In this document: piece by piece, positions 11,461 to 24,689 of the stretch
Numbering within the stretch: position 1 is the stretch's first letter
Layout of the letters: every line of letters begins with the position of its first letter
Assembly (NCBI GenBank): GCA_024291935.2
Contig: CM044315.1
Span: 74,382,385-74,446,384 of the forward strand
Source of the DNA: Okapia johnstoni
Taxonomy: Eukaryota > Chordata > Mammalia > Artiodactyla > Giraffidae
Length of the DNA: 64,000 bases
Direction: 5' to 3'
Notes under the pieces: model-generated
Database searches by the model: none
The model's input: the letters and a program-made list of their open reading frames with translations, nothing else
What the model was told of the DNA's origin: nothing
Position numbers and translations under genes: made by a program

Positions 11461-13020
11461 GCAGCTTGCCCCCCCTCCCCACCCCCCAACCCTACCCCCT
11501 GTGCATTGGAAGACAGACAGCGGGCTAGACCCTCCCTACCACCTTGTCTGCCCATCTGCCCAGAGCCCAAGAGATATCAGTAGAGCAGCCTTGCAATGGG
11601 TTCCTTGTAAGCACAAGGGATTCTGGAGGCGGATGTGTCTCCTTAATGACCCTCCTGGGCATACCAGGTTTCCATCTGAATACAATCAAAGATAGTGTTC
11701 CCTTCTTCAGCTCACCAGCCTGCCTGTGACACTCAGGCCCCCAGGGTGTCCCCTCCCCATCATCTTGGAGAAGACAGCAGAGCCATCTCATTAGATGTGG
11801 CTTGGGTTGAGCAGAGGACAAGATTGCCCATCTCAGGTTGTGTAGTCTTTGCCCAGGGGCCCAGAGCTCCTGTACACAAATCTGTCTGAGCAGACTGCCC
11901 GGCCTCCCATCACACACACTTGGAGCTGTCCGTTTATCTGTGTGTCCATCATCCACCCTTAGAGTTACCCACATACATGGCAGCCATCATTGAATACCTG
12001 CTCTGTGCCAGACACTGTGCTAATTACGTTTTTTCTCACTTAATCCTCATATCAGTCCTACAGGGTTGATACTAACTCCGGAGCCACAAAGCTAATAGCT
12101 ACACAGTTGTGATTTAAACCGCAATCTTTCTGGAGTCACAGCCCATTGTCCTTATCACTAGACTAGTATTAGTATGTCTCAGCTTTTTAAAATTCATGTT
12201 CCCTTTAGGAAAGTTTAGGTTTTTTTTTCTCTCACTCTCGGATTCAGAAAATCTCCACATCACATCCTTGCCTGTGACCAAGGAAGCCATAAACCTAATA
12301 TAGGGTTTGATTTGGGGTATGATTAACATACCCCAATGAGCCAAGAAGACTTTATCTAGCTTTATTCTCTGTACTAGTTCATATTATAAAATAATTTTTA
12401 TTTCTAAAATATAAAGTCATATTATGGCATCAACTCCCTCCCTTTTTTGGAACTAAATATCTTCACCAACGCTACCAACAGGGAGACTGATATGCCTCCC
12501 TAGGGAGCCTCTCCTAAGTAGGGGAGATGCTCGTCTCTGGGCTCCATGGGGTGCGCACCGTATGGTCTCTGCTGCAGGTGTGTTCAGCAGGAAGATCAGC
12601 CCCAAAAGCTTAGCTCTCTCCCACCAAGCAGAAAAGGCCCTCCCTGCTGTCCAGAGTTAAACAAGTACGTGTCCTCTGGAACGCCAGTCAGTTTTTGACC
12701 AGCACCCTTTCCTAAGGCCCTCCTGCTCTGCTCTCCCAGCTGAGCTGTGGGTCTCCACCTGCCCAGGAAGAGGTTCCAGCTTCTGAACCTACACCCTGAG
12801 GTAAAATGCTAGTTCTTCCACTAAACTATGAGACTTGGCCTCTCTGAGCCCTGGTTTCCTTGGTTATGAACTGGGGACAACACCACCTACCTCACAGGGT
12901 TATTTTGAGAATCAAATGAAATAGTAGGTGTGAAAATGCTCGTGCTGGTACATAGTGGGCTCAAAATCGAAATTCAGGACAGGATCTGAATGCCATGAGA
13001 GAAAATAGTGCTTCTTCCAG
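11461..13020. other. Intronic sequence: C-rich tract and MIR copies
   Basis: A C-rich tract lies at 11469-11500. MIR-like pieces lie near 11970-12170 (gaatacctgctctgtgccagacactgtgc...) and 12780-12975 (agttcttccactaa...ctcacagggttattttgag). A 149-codon minus-strand open frame at 11525-11974 has no family resemblance and overlaps the + strand repeats, so I do not call it a gene. Confidence 0.45.
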
Positions 13021-13051
13021 TCTTTTGAGTATATGTTTTCTTTCTTTTTAG

Positions 13052-13135
13052 GTAACCCAGCTGGACCCAAATAAGTCATTATTGGAGGTAAAGTTGTTCC
13101 CTCAAGAAACCCTTTTCCTTGAAGCAAAAGAGTAA
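13052..13135 (+). CDS. FAF1: FAF1 terminal coding exon (C-terminus of the UBX domain)
   Basis: A pyrimidine-rich tract ending 'ttctttctttttag' (AG at 13050-13051) is followed by an exon that reads in phase 0 as VTQLDPNKSLLEVKLFPQET and then seven more residues ending LEAKE and TAA (13133-13135). This matches my recollection of the C-terminus of FAS-associated factor 1, an adaptor of about 650 residues. FAF1 binds p97/VCP through this UBX domain and acts in ubiquitin-dependent degradation and death-receptor signalling. The exon gives the last strands of the UBX fold; the p97-contacting FPR loop would be in the preceding exon, outside the window. FAF1 next to DMRTA2 on the same strand agrees with mammalian synteny. 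At 28 codons it is easily missed by length-based gene calling. Confidence 0.92.
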   Translation, partial: VTQLDPNKSLLEVKLFPQETLFLEAKE

Positions 13136-13305
13136 ACATGGCTCAGTGGTGGAACCAGCCATTCCTTGACAAGCCAGAGGCCTGCATCAAGAGGAGGGCT
13201 CCACGTCAACCCACTTACACGCTCGTCTCACTCAACTCAGTGTCACACTTCTGCCTCTTGCAAGATTGCTGGAAAAAAGTAATAATAAACATAGCTACTT
13301 AAAAT
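13136..13305 (+). other. FAF1: FAF1 3' UTR
   Basis: Sequence between the FAF1 stop codon and the first poly(A) signal. The start (acatggctcagtggtggaac) follows the stop directly with no splice signal. The end is estimated about 15 nt after AATAAA. Longer 3' UTRs using downstream sites cannot be excluded. Confidence 0.7.
13284..13289 (+). terminator. FAF1: Poly(A) signal AATAAA of FAF1
   Basis: The first canonical AATAAA lies 148 nt after the FAF1 stop, in 'aataataaac'. It probably directs cleavage near 13300-13310. Confidence 0.7.
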
Positions 13306-16264
13306 TTCCCATCCATGAGTATATGTTCCCAATCCTCATTGTAGAGAATCACAACTCTTCCACCCTGATCCCCTTCACCTCACCTTTGTTCAATGACTAA
13401 TGCGCTGTTAAAATGTGAGTGATCATGAAGTAGGATTTTTACCTCTCCGGTGCCCGTCTTCTCCACACAGGGTCTGGGACCATTCTGCCTGACCTGTGAC
13501 ACCAGGCTGCTGTCTATTTGATATGTCTCATTGAGCCAGGGCTCATACACCCCTGCCTTTTTCTTTTGATGACTGGATTTCTACTTTGTCACCTAATTTT
13601 AAGAGGCAGGAGGAAAAAGTCAAATGGGACTTCTTGGCATGGAGATTAAACATTATTGTAGGAAAACAAAAGGCATATCATTTTTGTTGATACTTCCTGA
13701 CTGCTTTACTAAGATGTAAGGTTGTGTTTGAGGACTGCATCTGACATATAGCAAGTTATTTATTTATTGCTGCTGCCTTGGGTCCTCAGGTTCCATCTGG
13801 GAGTTATTTGCTGTTCCATTACAGTGTGAGAAACTGTTTAAGCTCACGATATGAATGTTGAGATAGTATGAAGAGGACCAGTACCAGGACTTCAGTGTCT
13901 GGCCCAGCTGCAGAAAGCTGCTGTTAGGTTTGCACTTGGGCAGGTAGAACCTCATGGATACCAGCTCTCAGGTTGCTGGTCCGTCAGTGTACACTGAACG
14001 CAATTCTCTCTTGCTCTTTTCTCCCTCTACTCCACATATTTGGACCTTGTCACTTGGTGTTTTAAGCACCTTGACTGTCGCCAAAATCTGACCAGCCACC
14101 CCATGGACTCTGAGCCCGGCTGTAATAAGGAACCTGCCCCACTGTTTTAATGTTTCAGTATTAGATGGTAGATCCCTGTCTCAAACGAAAGGGATCTCAT
14201 TCTGTGGCTGAAATTCTGATTTCATATATTTAAGAGAGCAAACCTGTGGGCTCAGCTCAGAAGACATGTATTGCCTGAACTTACATATAATAATTTGGGA
14301 TGATTTAGTAAATGTGGATTCTTAATAATCTATGGATTTGGGGTTGGGAATTTAGTTCGTGCAAGAACTGTTTATACCTTCACCACTAGTGATTTCTTTT
14401 CAGTCTTGAAATGTTTCTCCGTATCTGTTTTTGTATCACCTGTGGTCTCTATCCTAGGGTTTTGGATCCTGACTTGACATTTTGTACATGCCCAGAAGAG
14501 TCTTAAGTGCTGGGTTTATCCCCCTGATCCAAACCAAGGGGTTCTCAGAAGACTCTAACAACAGCCTGAGATATGCCTAGTCATTTTCCCTCTGCCCAGA
14601 AATGGGCATTGGCCAGGAAAATTCCACCTTGTGTCTTTTCTCTGACACGCAAACCAGGGACCTCCCCTGAACCCTCTCTTAAGAGAAGTGTGTTCCTAAC
14701 AGTCTAGTGCTACATCTGCCTGTGTACAGGCCTTCTCTGGCCCCAGGGGTCTCTCAAGGGAGGCTGTAAGGAAAAGAGACCCAAAGTGGGGTAGTTCAAC
14801 CTGAGCACTTCCTCTCCAGCTCTACCCTCACCTTCCTAAACTGATGGCCTCACAAGACGATCATTTCCAATGCTACAGATGTACTCGGGCACCAGCTCTT
14901 CTTTCTTCAGGGAGCCCATGTTCTGTAGCTACTGTGGAGAAGCAACAGCCCTGAACTAAGGCCACACTCAGGACCAGCAGCAATGGTGTGGATGGGGACT
15001 GGAGGGAGGCGACTCTGAGTTCACTCTCGTGTCTAACCTGTTCCATCTAATTTGAGTTTGACTGCATCATATTGTTCCCCTCTATCACCTTCACTTCTGT
15101 ATTCCAATAATATAGACTTTACTCTGAAACCGATTTCATAAAAGTTATTAAATGCTACTTGAACCTGTATGAAGTTTACACACCCTTTTTCAACCCTGCC
15201 TTGAAAAGTTCTTTCTCAGTCCCATGAAATCCTATCGCATTGGTCCCTCTGCTAAGAGACACTTCAGCTAGTTATCACTGTTCACTCATGCCATTCTGTT
15301 CTACTGAGCTTTAGAACAGGAGGCCAGAGCAATGTTATGTCCTTTCTTACAAACACAATGTTAAAATGACATATAAAGTTAGGACCCAAGAAAAACATTA
15401 AGTGACTTACTGTTCCCATAGAAACAGCAGTGTCCTCTGTAATTCTTCCTCCTACCGTTGGCTTTACTGCTTCCTTGGGCTTTACATCCCAGCCTCCAGA
15501 CACAGAAGTGTGTCAGTCAGAACACGAGCTCTGTGTTCTTGCCCAGCTGTCTTGAGGGACATTCCAGGGCCACAGTCATCCCTGCCTCAGTCCAGTTCAT
15601 TCCTTTGTATTTCTTGGATTATCAATTGTATGTTTGGAGAAATTGTTGGAAGGTTTAAGGAAGTATTGCCAGCTTCCTGCTGCCTCTCAGAAGGTGCCGC
15701 TTGGGGGAGTTTGCTGGTTTACAGTGGTGTCGTGCTTGGGCACCACGAATTTTTGGGGACACACAGGTGTTCATTTTTGAATTGCAAGCATCCAAGTTCT
15801 GAGTTCTTTTATGGAGTATTTCCTTTTCAGTGTAAGAGAAGAGGATTCAGGCTTTTATAGATTTTATTGGTGACATTAAAAACATAAAATAAGTCTGCAG
15901 TTGTATTAAAATTTCTACTCTCAAAGCTAGACATGCTGAGTCAAATGTGCTGGTCAATGAGGTTGCAGAGCTACAGCAGATTTCCCTGGAAGCACAGAAG
16001 TTCATTTGGATGTGGGTGGGGGTCTTAACTGTCTCCATAAGCCGCATCTCTGATTGACACACTTCCACCATCCCCCTCAGCCCCTCATCTGACAGTCCTG
16101 AATCCCACAGGCAGATGGGATGTGGAATCCTAAATTCAGTCCAGGAGTAATTCACTTTATAGTCTAAGTGACCCTTCCACATGCATTATCTCATTTGATG
16201 CTTTTTCAGATTCTTGGAGGGAGACCTAAACACACACACTCATGTTCCAGAGACTACAGTGTCT
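13306..16264. other. Intergenic sequence (FAF1 to DMRTA2), mostly unassigned
   Basis: No young repeat or gene is recognised. The stretch 14100-14420 is AT-rich, apparently unique, and contains an 8-bp inverted repeat (agatccct 14170-14177, agggatct 14190-14197). Open frames at 15402-15860 and 15847-16182 show no family resemblance. Confidence 0.4.
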
Positions 16265-16550
16265 TTCAGTTTGAACCTTGGTTCTGCCACTTAATAGCTA
16301 TATGACCCAAGGTGAGTAAACTCTTTGAACCTCAGTGTGCTGATAACATTTGCACAGCACTTTGCATTTTACCACACCTTCCACAGCCATCATTATAGTC
16401 CACTGCAGAGAGGGAAGCAAGCCAGGCATGATCATTCCATTTTGTACATGAGGCTCAGAGGGTAGATGCTTGCCTGAAGTCGCAGAGAATGGCAGTAGAA
16501 GAGTAGAACTCAAGCCCCAGGCTCTGATTTTCAGGTCCACAGCTCTTCCA
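16265..16550 (+). repeat. MIR SINE
   Basis: A clear MIR: 'gaaccttggttctgccactt', 'agctatatgacccaaggtga', and a later MIR-type tail (tgaggctcagagggtagatg). Confidence 0.75.
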
Positions 16551-17879
16551 TAAAGAACCTCTAAATTTCATGTCCAGTCATGGATCTTGGAATTCCTTAC
16601 AACTGTATACAATAAGTTAAATGTGTACTATTCTGGAAGGAGAATCTGTATTTATCAGATTGTTAATGGGTTCAATTGACCCCACACACACACTTACATT
16701 ATGCAAACAACATCAGACCATTTGGGAAGTTGAATCTGTCCATTCTTCTCATCAAGCCTTTTTTTTTTTTTTTTTAAATCTAAAAGCCACAAAGAGAGTA
16801 AGATGCAACAACCAGGCTTTCCTGCCTTGAACTTCCCTCTACATTTAGTGCTTCTCCTTTGTCTCAGTCTGCTTTGTAAGATCACCATTAACAACCCCAA
16901 CTGGCCATACAGCTCTTGCATTTTGAAAGTCTGGTCTGAAAGGAAACACCAGTGAAAGAGACTTGCTCTCCAGTCTTCAGTCTATTAACTGTGACATAAT
17001 GTGTGGTTAAAAGAATAGCCTCTGGAGCCATATTGCCTGAATTCAAGTCACTCCCCCACTTAATAGTGTGCCCTTGGGAATCACTTCACCTTCTTGTGCC
17101 TCAGCTTTTTAGCTGTGAAATGTGTAATAAAAGTACCTGGTTGATAAAGTTGTGAAGATTAAATGATTAACACTTAACTGTTAGCTAACATGTAAGGGAG
17201 TTAGAGAACAACTACTATGTGGGTGATGACAGCAGTACAAAATGGCAGGTTATGGGGGAAGACACAGAAAACATGAAAAGCAGACACAAGAAGTCCAGAA
17301 GCACTGCCTTGGGGTCCTTTAGGGAAGGTCAGAGAGCCCTGCACAAAGTGTCACTGAGTTACTGGTGTCCGTAAGGATCAGCCCAGGGCATCGTGAGAAG
17401 GTGGAAGAGGGAGGAGGACTAACTTGCTGAGCACTCAGGATATTCCCATATTATGCTTAGAGCTTTGTGTACGTAACCTCCCATAAGACCACAACAACCT
17501 GCTAGGTGGGTGATCTTGACCCACTTTGAAGAGGCAGCGAACTCAAAGTGATGAAGTGACTTGGCCAAGCTCTAGAGCTAGTGCAGAGCAGTCCAGGACC
17601 CAGATCTTCAATGCCAAAGCTTCTGTGTTGATGACGGTTCAGTGCCACTTTCAGATAAAGTGTGACACAACTAAAGCATTTCAAATAATAGTTACAATAA
17701 TAACGTCTTTTAAATGTTGGTGGATGCCAAGAGGGATTAAAAAAGTCACATTTTTATAGAAAACTCAGCTTTCCAAAATGACTCATTCCCCAGAGTGTCA
17801 GAGCCAGAATTTAAGCACTGCCTCTTAAGTACATGCAGTGATTTAAGAAGGTTTCCATAGCTTCTGCCTCTGACATCTC
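16551..17879. other. Intergenic sequence with poly(T) tract and MIR copies
   Basis: A T run lies at about 16757-16776. MIR copies lie near 16985-17210 (ggttaaaagaatagcctctgg...taataaaagtacctgg) and 17405-17660 (agcactcaggatattcccat...tgaagaggcagcgaactcaa). No coding sequence is recognised. Confidence 0.55.
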
Positions 17880-18735
17880 CAAACTCCACTCCCTACTCCT
17901 TCATCCTTTGTCCCTACTGACCTTCATTTCTCACTTGGCTTATAAAACTACATTCTAACTGATCTCCCTTTCTCCAGTCTTTTCTCTTCTAGACCAGTCT
18001 CCACCTAACTGCCAGAAAGAGCTTTCTAAAACACCTGCCTTACCATGCCACACCCCTGCTTCGATTCCCTCAAAGGCTTCCCGTTGCCCTCCAAATAAAT
18101 CCAAACTTGGCTTGAATTTAAAATGCCTGTCATCTGTCCCTGCTTCCCTCCCTATCTGTATCTCCAGCCACGCCCTCAACACACATCCTGAAATACCTGC
18201 AGTTTCCTAAAAGCATCAACTTTCTAGTCCCTCCCCACTGACTGCTCTTCCATCACCATGAGACTCCTTGCACCATCCATCCATCCAGCCCTCACTTTCA
18301 GTTTAGGCTCTACTTCCTCCACAATGGCTTACCAGACCATAGCCACACCCCTGCACACTCTCCAGGTTAGGGGCCTGTGCTGAGCTGGATTGGATTTGTT
18401 GCAGCACTGAATCACTCTGAACTGGAACTCTCAGCTCACACGTCCTCCCTCCCCCTGACCCTAGACTGTGAGCTCCCCAAAGAGTCTGAGTTGCTTCATA
18501 CCCTCAAGGCCTAGCAAAATGACTCGAAGTAAGCACACAGTAAATTTGGACTTACTAGCCAAATTCAAACAAAGAAATCATGATGGTCACATATCAATAC
18601 TAATAAGGCGGTCACTTCCATCTCTAACATCCAGCCTTTCTGGGAACATTGTAAGAGCAGAGACCAGATCGTAGTCATCTGTTTATTCCCTGAGTCAGCC
18701 CAGGGTCTGGCACATAGCCATTGTGCACCCAGTAG
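17880..18735 (-). repeat. L2 LINE 3' region, antisense
   Basis: Follows the L2 pattern: 'ttccagagct' like lead, 'aaaggcttcccgttgccctc', 'ccagccacgccctcaacac', 'gactgtgagctccccaaag' and the terminal 'gcccagggtctggcacatag'. Apparent protein frames here are repeat-derived. Confidence 0.75.
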
Positions 18736-21700
18736 TTACTGAAGCAGTTAATTACTTGGAGCTGGAGCAAAACCAACTGGCGCTGGTGAGGAGAGACATA
18801 GAGGAATTGGTGTTGAGTGCACAGGTAAGCCTTTCATGGTGCTGGGGGCTCTATGCACTGTCCTCCCACAACTGCCTCAGAATCACTGTAAGGTCCCTAC
18901 TCTTAATGTCCCTTATTTAACAGGAAAACTGAGGCTCGGAGAAACTATGACACTGTCCAAGAGACGTGTCCAAGTAGAGAGAGAAGCTGACTTTCCAGTC
19001 CGGATCTAAGCCCAGCCCTCATGCCTGCTGTTTCCCCTCATCAGTGAGACTCCTTCCATGAGCTGCTTCAGTGGCTGTAACTTCTAGCCCACAGATAATA
19101 GAGTATAGTGAGCATTCTCACCCACTCCCCTCTGCCTTCCAGGATTCTGCACTTCTTTATTTTCCCTCCCACCTCTCTGAAAGGCCCCCCTCTGTCCACT
19201 CTGTAGTCTTCCTGCTCTGCTTGCCTGTGAAATGTCAGCACCCACTGAGTTCCTTCCTTTGCCTTCTGCTGTCCCAAACTTTCCTTAGATAAGAAGCAAT
19301 TTGTACTTTGATACTCAGTTCAGATTTTGCCTCCGTGAGAGTAGAGCCCATGTCAATCTGATCACTGACAGATCCTTAGCACGGGCCTGGCACTGCGTAG
19401 GTGCTTGATAGATGGCTGTTACAATAGTGAATATTTATATCGTTTACTGTGTGCCAGGCACTAAGTGCTTTACTTGTATTAACTCATTTACATCTCAGAG
19501 CAATCCTATGAAGTAGGAACTATTAATATTACTATCCCCACTTTATTGGTGAGCAAATTAAGGCACAAGAGATTAGGTAAGTAATTTGCCCGAGGTCATA
19601 CAGCTGGTAAACCAAGAAGTCAGATTCAAACACAGGCAGTTTGTCTCCAGAACTCAGGCAATGATCACTCCACCCCACTACTCTTCCTCCAGGTAGCCTC
19701 ATGGAATCCCCAGGACAAGTTAGGGCCCCTTCTAATCCATGTGCTTACCCCCAGTAGAGCACTTATCATATTATTGTGATTATTTGCACAGAAGTCTCCT
19801 CTGTGGACCATGACAGGTGTGTCCTCACTGGGCCTGGCATAGGGCAGAGACAGTAAATGTTATATGAATGAATGAATTACAAAACTGCCCCCTGAGGTGA
19901 AATATACAGGATCTGTAATCCCTGTCTCTTACCTTGATAAACTGAGGTTTAGTGAGGTTAAATCATTTGCCCAAAGTCTCATAGCTACTATATAGCATAC
20001 TCTAAAATAAACACTTTTTCCATCATGCATTTTCATCAAATCAGCATTTAATTGAAGTACTTTTAAGGACACTTAAGTGCCCTTTTCCTCATGGAAATTA
20101 GGTCAGTTTTGACTCACACATCTATTCATCATTTAGGCTTTTTGTTAAACACAAATTCGCAGCCTCTACCCTTGACCCAGAAGTCCCAGGTTGGCCTGGG
20201 GCCACCAACTCCAGGGCAGTGTGGGCAATTCTTAGAGGACTGCCAGGAGATGTGGGACCCCAGAGGAGGCCCTCATGCAGGCAGTCAGAGGGGCTCTGGG
20301 GAGGGGTGAACCCCATCTAGGAGCTCTGGCCTGAGTCCCCTCTGTAATGAATGGGCCGCCCGAGCCCAAGAGTCAGATTCCAGAGTTAGAGAAGGTAGGC
20401 ATCCTAGGGATCAGATCTGCCCCTCTGGGCTCAGGTCTCCAGGCCCCTGGAAATGTTCTTGCCTTCCTTGGGCACACACTGCTAACATTTATTTGTGTAG
20501 GACTTTTCCAAGGAGGTGACAACAAGGAGAGTCTTACTGAAACTTTTCTGTGTTTGGGGGGTCAAGTGGAAGCACATGCATGGGAAACCAGGTGTGGAGG
20601 CCAGGAACTTTGCTCTACTCCAGAGGTGGATGCCAGGGCCTCAGCTGGATGGCACATCCTATGTGGGAATCATCATCTTCCTAGCAGGGTCTGCATAGTC
20701 CCTCTCTCATTTCAGAGCATTTCTAGATCAGCAGGCCTACCTTTCCTCTTTCAACAGATGAGAAAATAGAGGGGCCAGAGCAATGAAGTGAGTTGGCCAA
20801 GGCCTCCCTTCTGGCCTCCTCAACCATACCAAACATCAGTGGGGAACTGGCTTACACAGCTATTGCCTACATGCCTCTGTTTCTTCATACGAAAAGGGGT
20901 ACATTTTATGAGTTTGAGAAGTCATGAACACAGAATGAAGAACAGGTTCTGTGGAATAAAAGTGGTAGTGTGCCATGGGGGTCCAGAGCCCTACTAGAGG
21001 AACTCTCCTAGGAATCAGCAGTGCCAGATGTGCTCCAAATAGTGGAGGTCCCTGAGAAGAGAAAGGTGGGGATGCTTCCAGAGGCTGGGGTTGTGCTCTG
21101 AGCTGGGCTGCTTCTTTCTTACTGACACTGTACCACTTTGTGCTTTGTAGCAGACATGCTCTGGTTAATGGAGTCCCAGGAGAAGGTGGTGGGCAGAGTG
21201 GGTGAGGTGACCGAGGAAGGGAATACCCCGGGCCTGCTACAAGCTCTCTGAGCCATGCAGATCCATCAGAATTCTGACTCTGGAGGGGCTTTTCAGATTT
21301 TGATTCAAGTGTGGAGGCACCTCCTGTCACCAGCTTCCAGCTCCCCAGTCTTCCTTCTGATGGAGGCAAAAAAAAAAAGTACTGAAAAAGGAACAGTTTT
21401 CCTCTCTGAAGACAGAGAAAATCATTCATCCAACAACTGCTAACAAATAAGAATATCGAGTACACCTGAGTGTCCGCTATGTGTCAGACACTGAGGACTT
21501 TACATCACTTGTGTTACTGAAGCCTCACAATGCTCCCTTGAAAGCCTTAGTTCTACTCCCATGTGACAAAGAGGAGGAAATGTGACAAAAGCAGGACTCC
21601 AGCCCAGGTTCGCTTCCATACTGGCAGCCCCGCTCAGCCAGGCCTTGTGACCAAAGGTGCCGAGGATGCGCGAAAGGTGGTGCTGGAGTCTTGCCCAGCA

Positions 21701-23125
21701 GTGAGGCACAGTGTGGTCCATCCTGAGGGGTGAAGGGGGGTTCTAGGTGCACAGAAAGGAGTGAAGAAACCCCCAAGAGAAGAGGCTACAAACACCTTCC
21801 TCCACTCCTCCTCCACCATCCCCAGGGGATCAGTTCAGAAAAATGAGGGTGAAGAAAGCGGCCTCAACTCCTCCTCCAAGTCGCCAACAAGTCTCTTCTG
21901 TAGATGCAAAGAACAGTTCACGTCCCCCACCCAGCACCTAGCTGGATGAGCCTGGAAAAGTCACTTCCCCGCTCAGGTTGCTCCATATGACATGATGTGG
22001 CTGTGTTGGTTCAGAGAGGGGAGAGGGGAATGCAGAGGCACTTGGAGAGCTTGCAGGGTCACACTGTGCCTACTGTGCCTCTGACAAGGACGGTAAGGCA
22101 TCCAAGGGGCTGGGTACTAGAGCATCGGTAGAAATTTCCAGGTAACTTGACTGGCCTGGGCCTAGGAACCTGGAAGAGGGGGCGGGGTTGGTGGTCTGTA
22201 CCTAGTTATCACCTCAAGCCTAGAGTCTGAACCACCCACTGGGGCACAAAGGCCTATTTGTGAGCCAGCTTCCTGACCCCGACCTTGCCACCACCGCGGC
22301 CAGGAAAGAGAGCTAACATGTTGGGCTCCAGGCCAACCAGTATCTGGTCCTGAGCCAGTCATGTAGCTTGGAACTCACCCACCATACAGTTTCAAGACTA
22401 GGGCGGTCCTAGCGCAAAAGAAGGGGTGGAGGGAATGGGCCGTGGGGCTGTGGGGGTGGAAGTTAGAGTAGCAGAACTCTTTTATCTGAGGGAAAGAGGC
22501 CCAGCGTGGGGGCTGCGGCTGCCAGTGAGGATGGGTTAGGTCTCTTCCCTCCAAGCCCCATTCTTCCCTCATATCTTCATTTTGGTCAGTGACCTGGGGA
22601 TTACAGGCTGGGTGCATACGCTGGCTAACACACGTTCCTCCACGCATTTCTGAAGTGGAGTCGGAACTAAGACCCAGGCGAGAGCCTAGCCCTAATGCCC
22701 GTCCGCTTCGAATTCTCTTCCCCTGAAATGCGGTGGCCTGGCCGCTACCCTCCTCCAGATAGTCTGATTCCAGGGTGGCCAGGAGGTGAACCCAGAGTGG
22801 GTCACATAGCACAGCGGTGGCTTAAGTCTGGATGGCCTGTCGCCCCCAGGGTTCATTCCCCAATTGCTGTTTCCAAAGGCCGTCTTGGGAGATGGAGACC
22901 AGGAGAAGAAAGCTCCAGAAGACCACCTTGCGGGTGAACACCATCTGCAAAGTCCCAGGAGGACCTGCAAATCACATGGGCCTCTGCACTGTTTAGTCTG
23001 TGCCAAATTGCCTCTCCCTTCCTCCCTTCCTCGGCCTGGTCAATTCCTGGTCCTTCCAAACTCAGCTCCAGGAAACTTGGAGAACTAATTTAAAAGGCGG
23101 AGGGGTCAGAAAGGAGACCGGTTTC
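18736..23125. other. Intergenic sequence with MIR and L2 fragments
   Basis: MIR-like pieces occur near 18900-19040, 19410-19660 (gtgtgccaggcactaagtgc...cagctggtaaaccaagaagt), 19900-20000 and 21440-21620. L2-like pieces occur near 19130-19410 and 19700-19875. A short A run is at 21369-21379. From about 20000 the GC content rises. The longest open frames (20347-20769 +, 20860-21465 -) have no recognisable domains or splice context. Confidence 0.5.
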
Positions 23126-23129
23126 AAGA

Positions 23130-24620
23130 TAAATATACTATAACCCATAACTTTCTTGTGCTCCTGTCATAACTAGTTAGACACTGTAATAAGTGCAAAG
23201 ATTTCATTCACAACAGCACATAAAATGCCAAAGAATGCTTAAGAAATAGAACTACAGGAAAAAAAAAAAAAAACAGAATTTACAAAGGGCTGTAAAAGTT
23301 GTGAATAAGTGAAAGTCATTCTGGGTCCTAGATGAAAAAATACCATATTGTGAAGATGTATAATCTCCCTCAAAATAATGTCCAAAGGCAGTTAAATTAA
23401 ATTTCCAAAGGGTTTAAAATTTTTCACTTTCTTTTTGGAACTAGCCTTAAAAATTCTAAAATATTTATTTAGAAGACTGTCTTTCCAAAATAACTATGAG
23501 AATTTGGGGAGGGAGGGACGAATCAAGAATGAGAAGGTGTCTTGCCCTTTCAAGCATTACAGGACTACAATAATTAAAAGGGTGAGACTAGGGCAAAAGG
23601 AAATAGCTCCCTAGATGAGAAAGCACAGAGGGGCCCTGAGTTCCCCTGAGAAGGCAGAGCATGGCATCTGGTTAGTGGGGACTTGGTGAATCATTAAACC
23701 GGGCTATCATAACTAACTAATCATCGTGGGGGGGGTGTGGAATTAAACCACAAACTTACTTCACACATTCCACACATTATTAATTTTCAAATAATTTCAA
23801 AAATGTGAATAAATGTAAATTTTAAAGTGCTAATATAAAATATAAATAAATGCTTTTGGATGGTTGGATTTGAAAAACTCTTGTTAAGTATGATCTATAA
23901 ATAGAATTAAAAAAAATGACAGATGTGACTGCATGAAAAGTGTTAGTTTTGGTATAACAATAGCAACATAGGATCAACAAAAATGGAGAAATGCAGCATA
24001 TGGTCCAGATAAAAGGATACTGCTGATTTTACTATATAAAGCAATTACAAATTAAGGAAAAGAGAAGCTGTTAGAAAAATAAGTAAAGATATACGCAGAT
24101 ATTTTTTAAACATGAGTGACCAACATATATGGGGAAAACTAAGGAAATGCCAATTACAGTGACAATAAGATCGCTTTTTCCTGCTTGAAACTGGCGAAGA
24201 TTAAAAAGATCAGCAAAATGCACTGCTGTTGAGTGTGTCCACTGATATAACTTCTCCTGAGTGCTGACAGGTAGCAATCAAAAACTGAAAAAAGCCTCTG
24301 ACCCTCTGACTAATCAATCTTATTTCTAGGAATTTATCCTAAGAAAATAATTAGGCAAATTCACAAAGGATGTTCGTTGTATTTTTTTTATTACAGCAAA
24401 TATTGGAAACAAACTTAAATACCTATTAAAAGGGAATTGGCTAAATAAATTAGGTTGCATTTATACAATGAAATATTAAGCAATTCTTTAAAAGATTATG
24501 TAGATATATTGATATGAAAAGTGCTTATCATATTTGCAAATTTTAAAAAGTAACAAAAAGTATATTTTTGTAAATGTAGGCACACAGAAATATTCCAGAT
24601 ACACTTTGCTGAAATGTCGA
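23130..24620 (+). repeat. Old L1/HAL1-type LINE 3' region
   Basis: AT-rich sequence with the recognisable 3'-end theme 'aggaatttatcctaagaaaa', 'ttggaaacaaacttaaatac' and 'gggaattggctaaataaatt', typical of HAL1 or L1M elements. A 16-nt A run is near 23260 and a G run near 23728. The exact subfamily is uncertain. Confidence 0.65.
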
Positions 24621-24689
24621 AAATGTTTTACTTATCAGAACAGGCAGTAATGTTTCCATTTGGGAAACCTAAAGTCTTGCATCAGGGGT

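Larger units (their letters stand above)
1..13051 (+). other. FAF1: Presumed last intron of FAF1 (partial, continues off the left edge)
   Basis: The FAF1 terminal coding exon begins at 13052 after a strong acceptor, and I found no other FAF1 exon upstream. In particular I looked for the preceding UBX exon and did not see it. The simplest reading is that positions 1-13051 are one intron. It holds old MIR, L1 and Tigger repeats, two Bov-tA SINEs and a non-repetitive motif cluster near 11.3 kb. The intron identity is inferred from the exon. A small exon that I failed to recognise remains possible. Confidence 0.75.

Noticed and set aside
11525..11974. 149-codon minus-strand open frame
   Set aside because: No recognisable family and no splice or promoter context; lies in an intron of FAF1.
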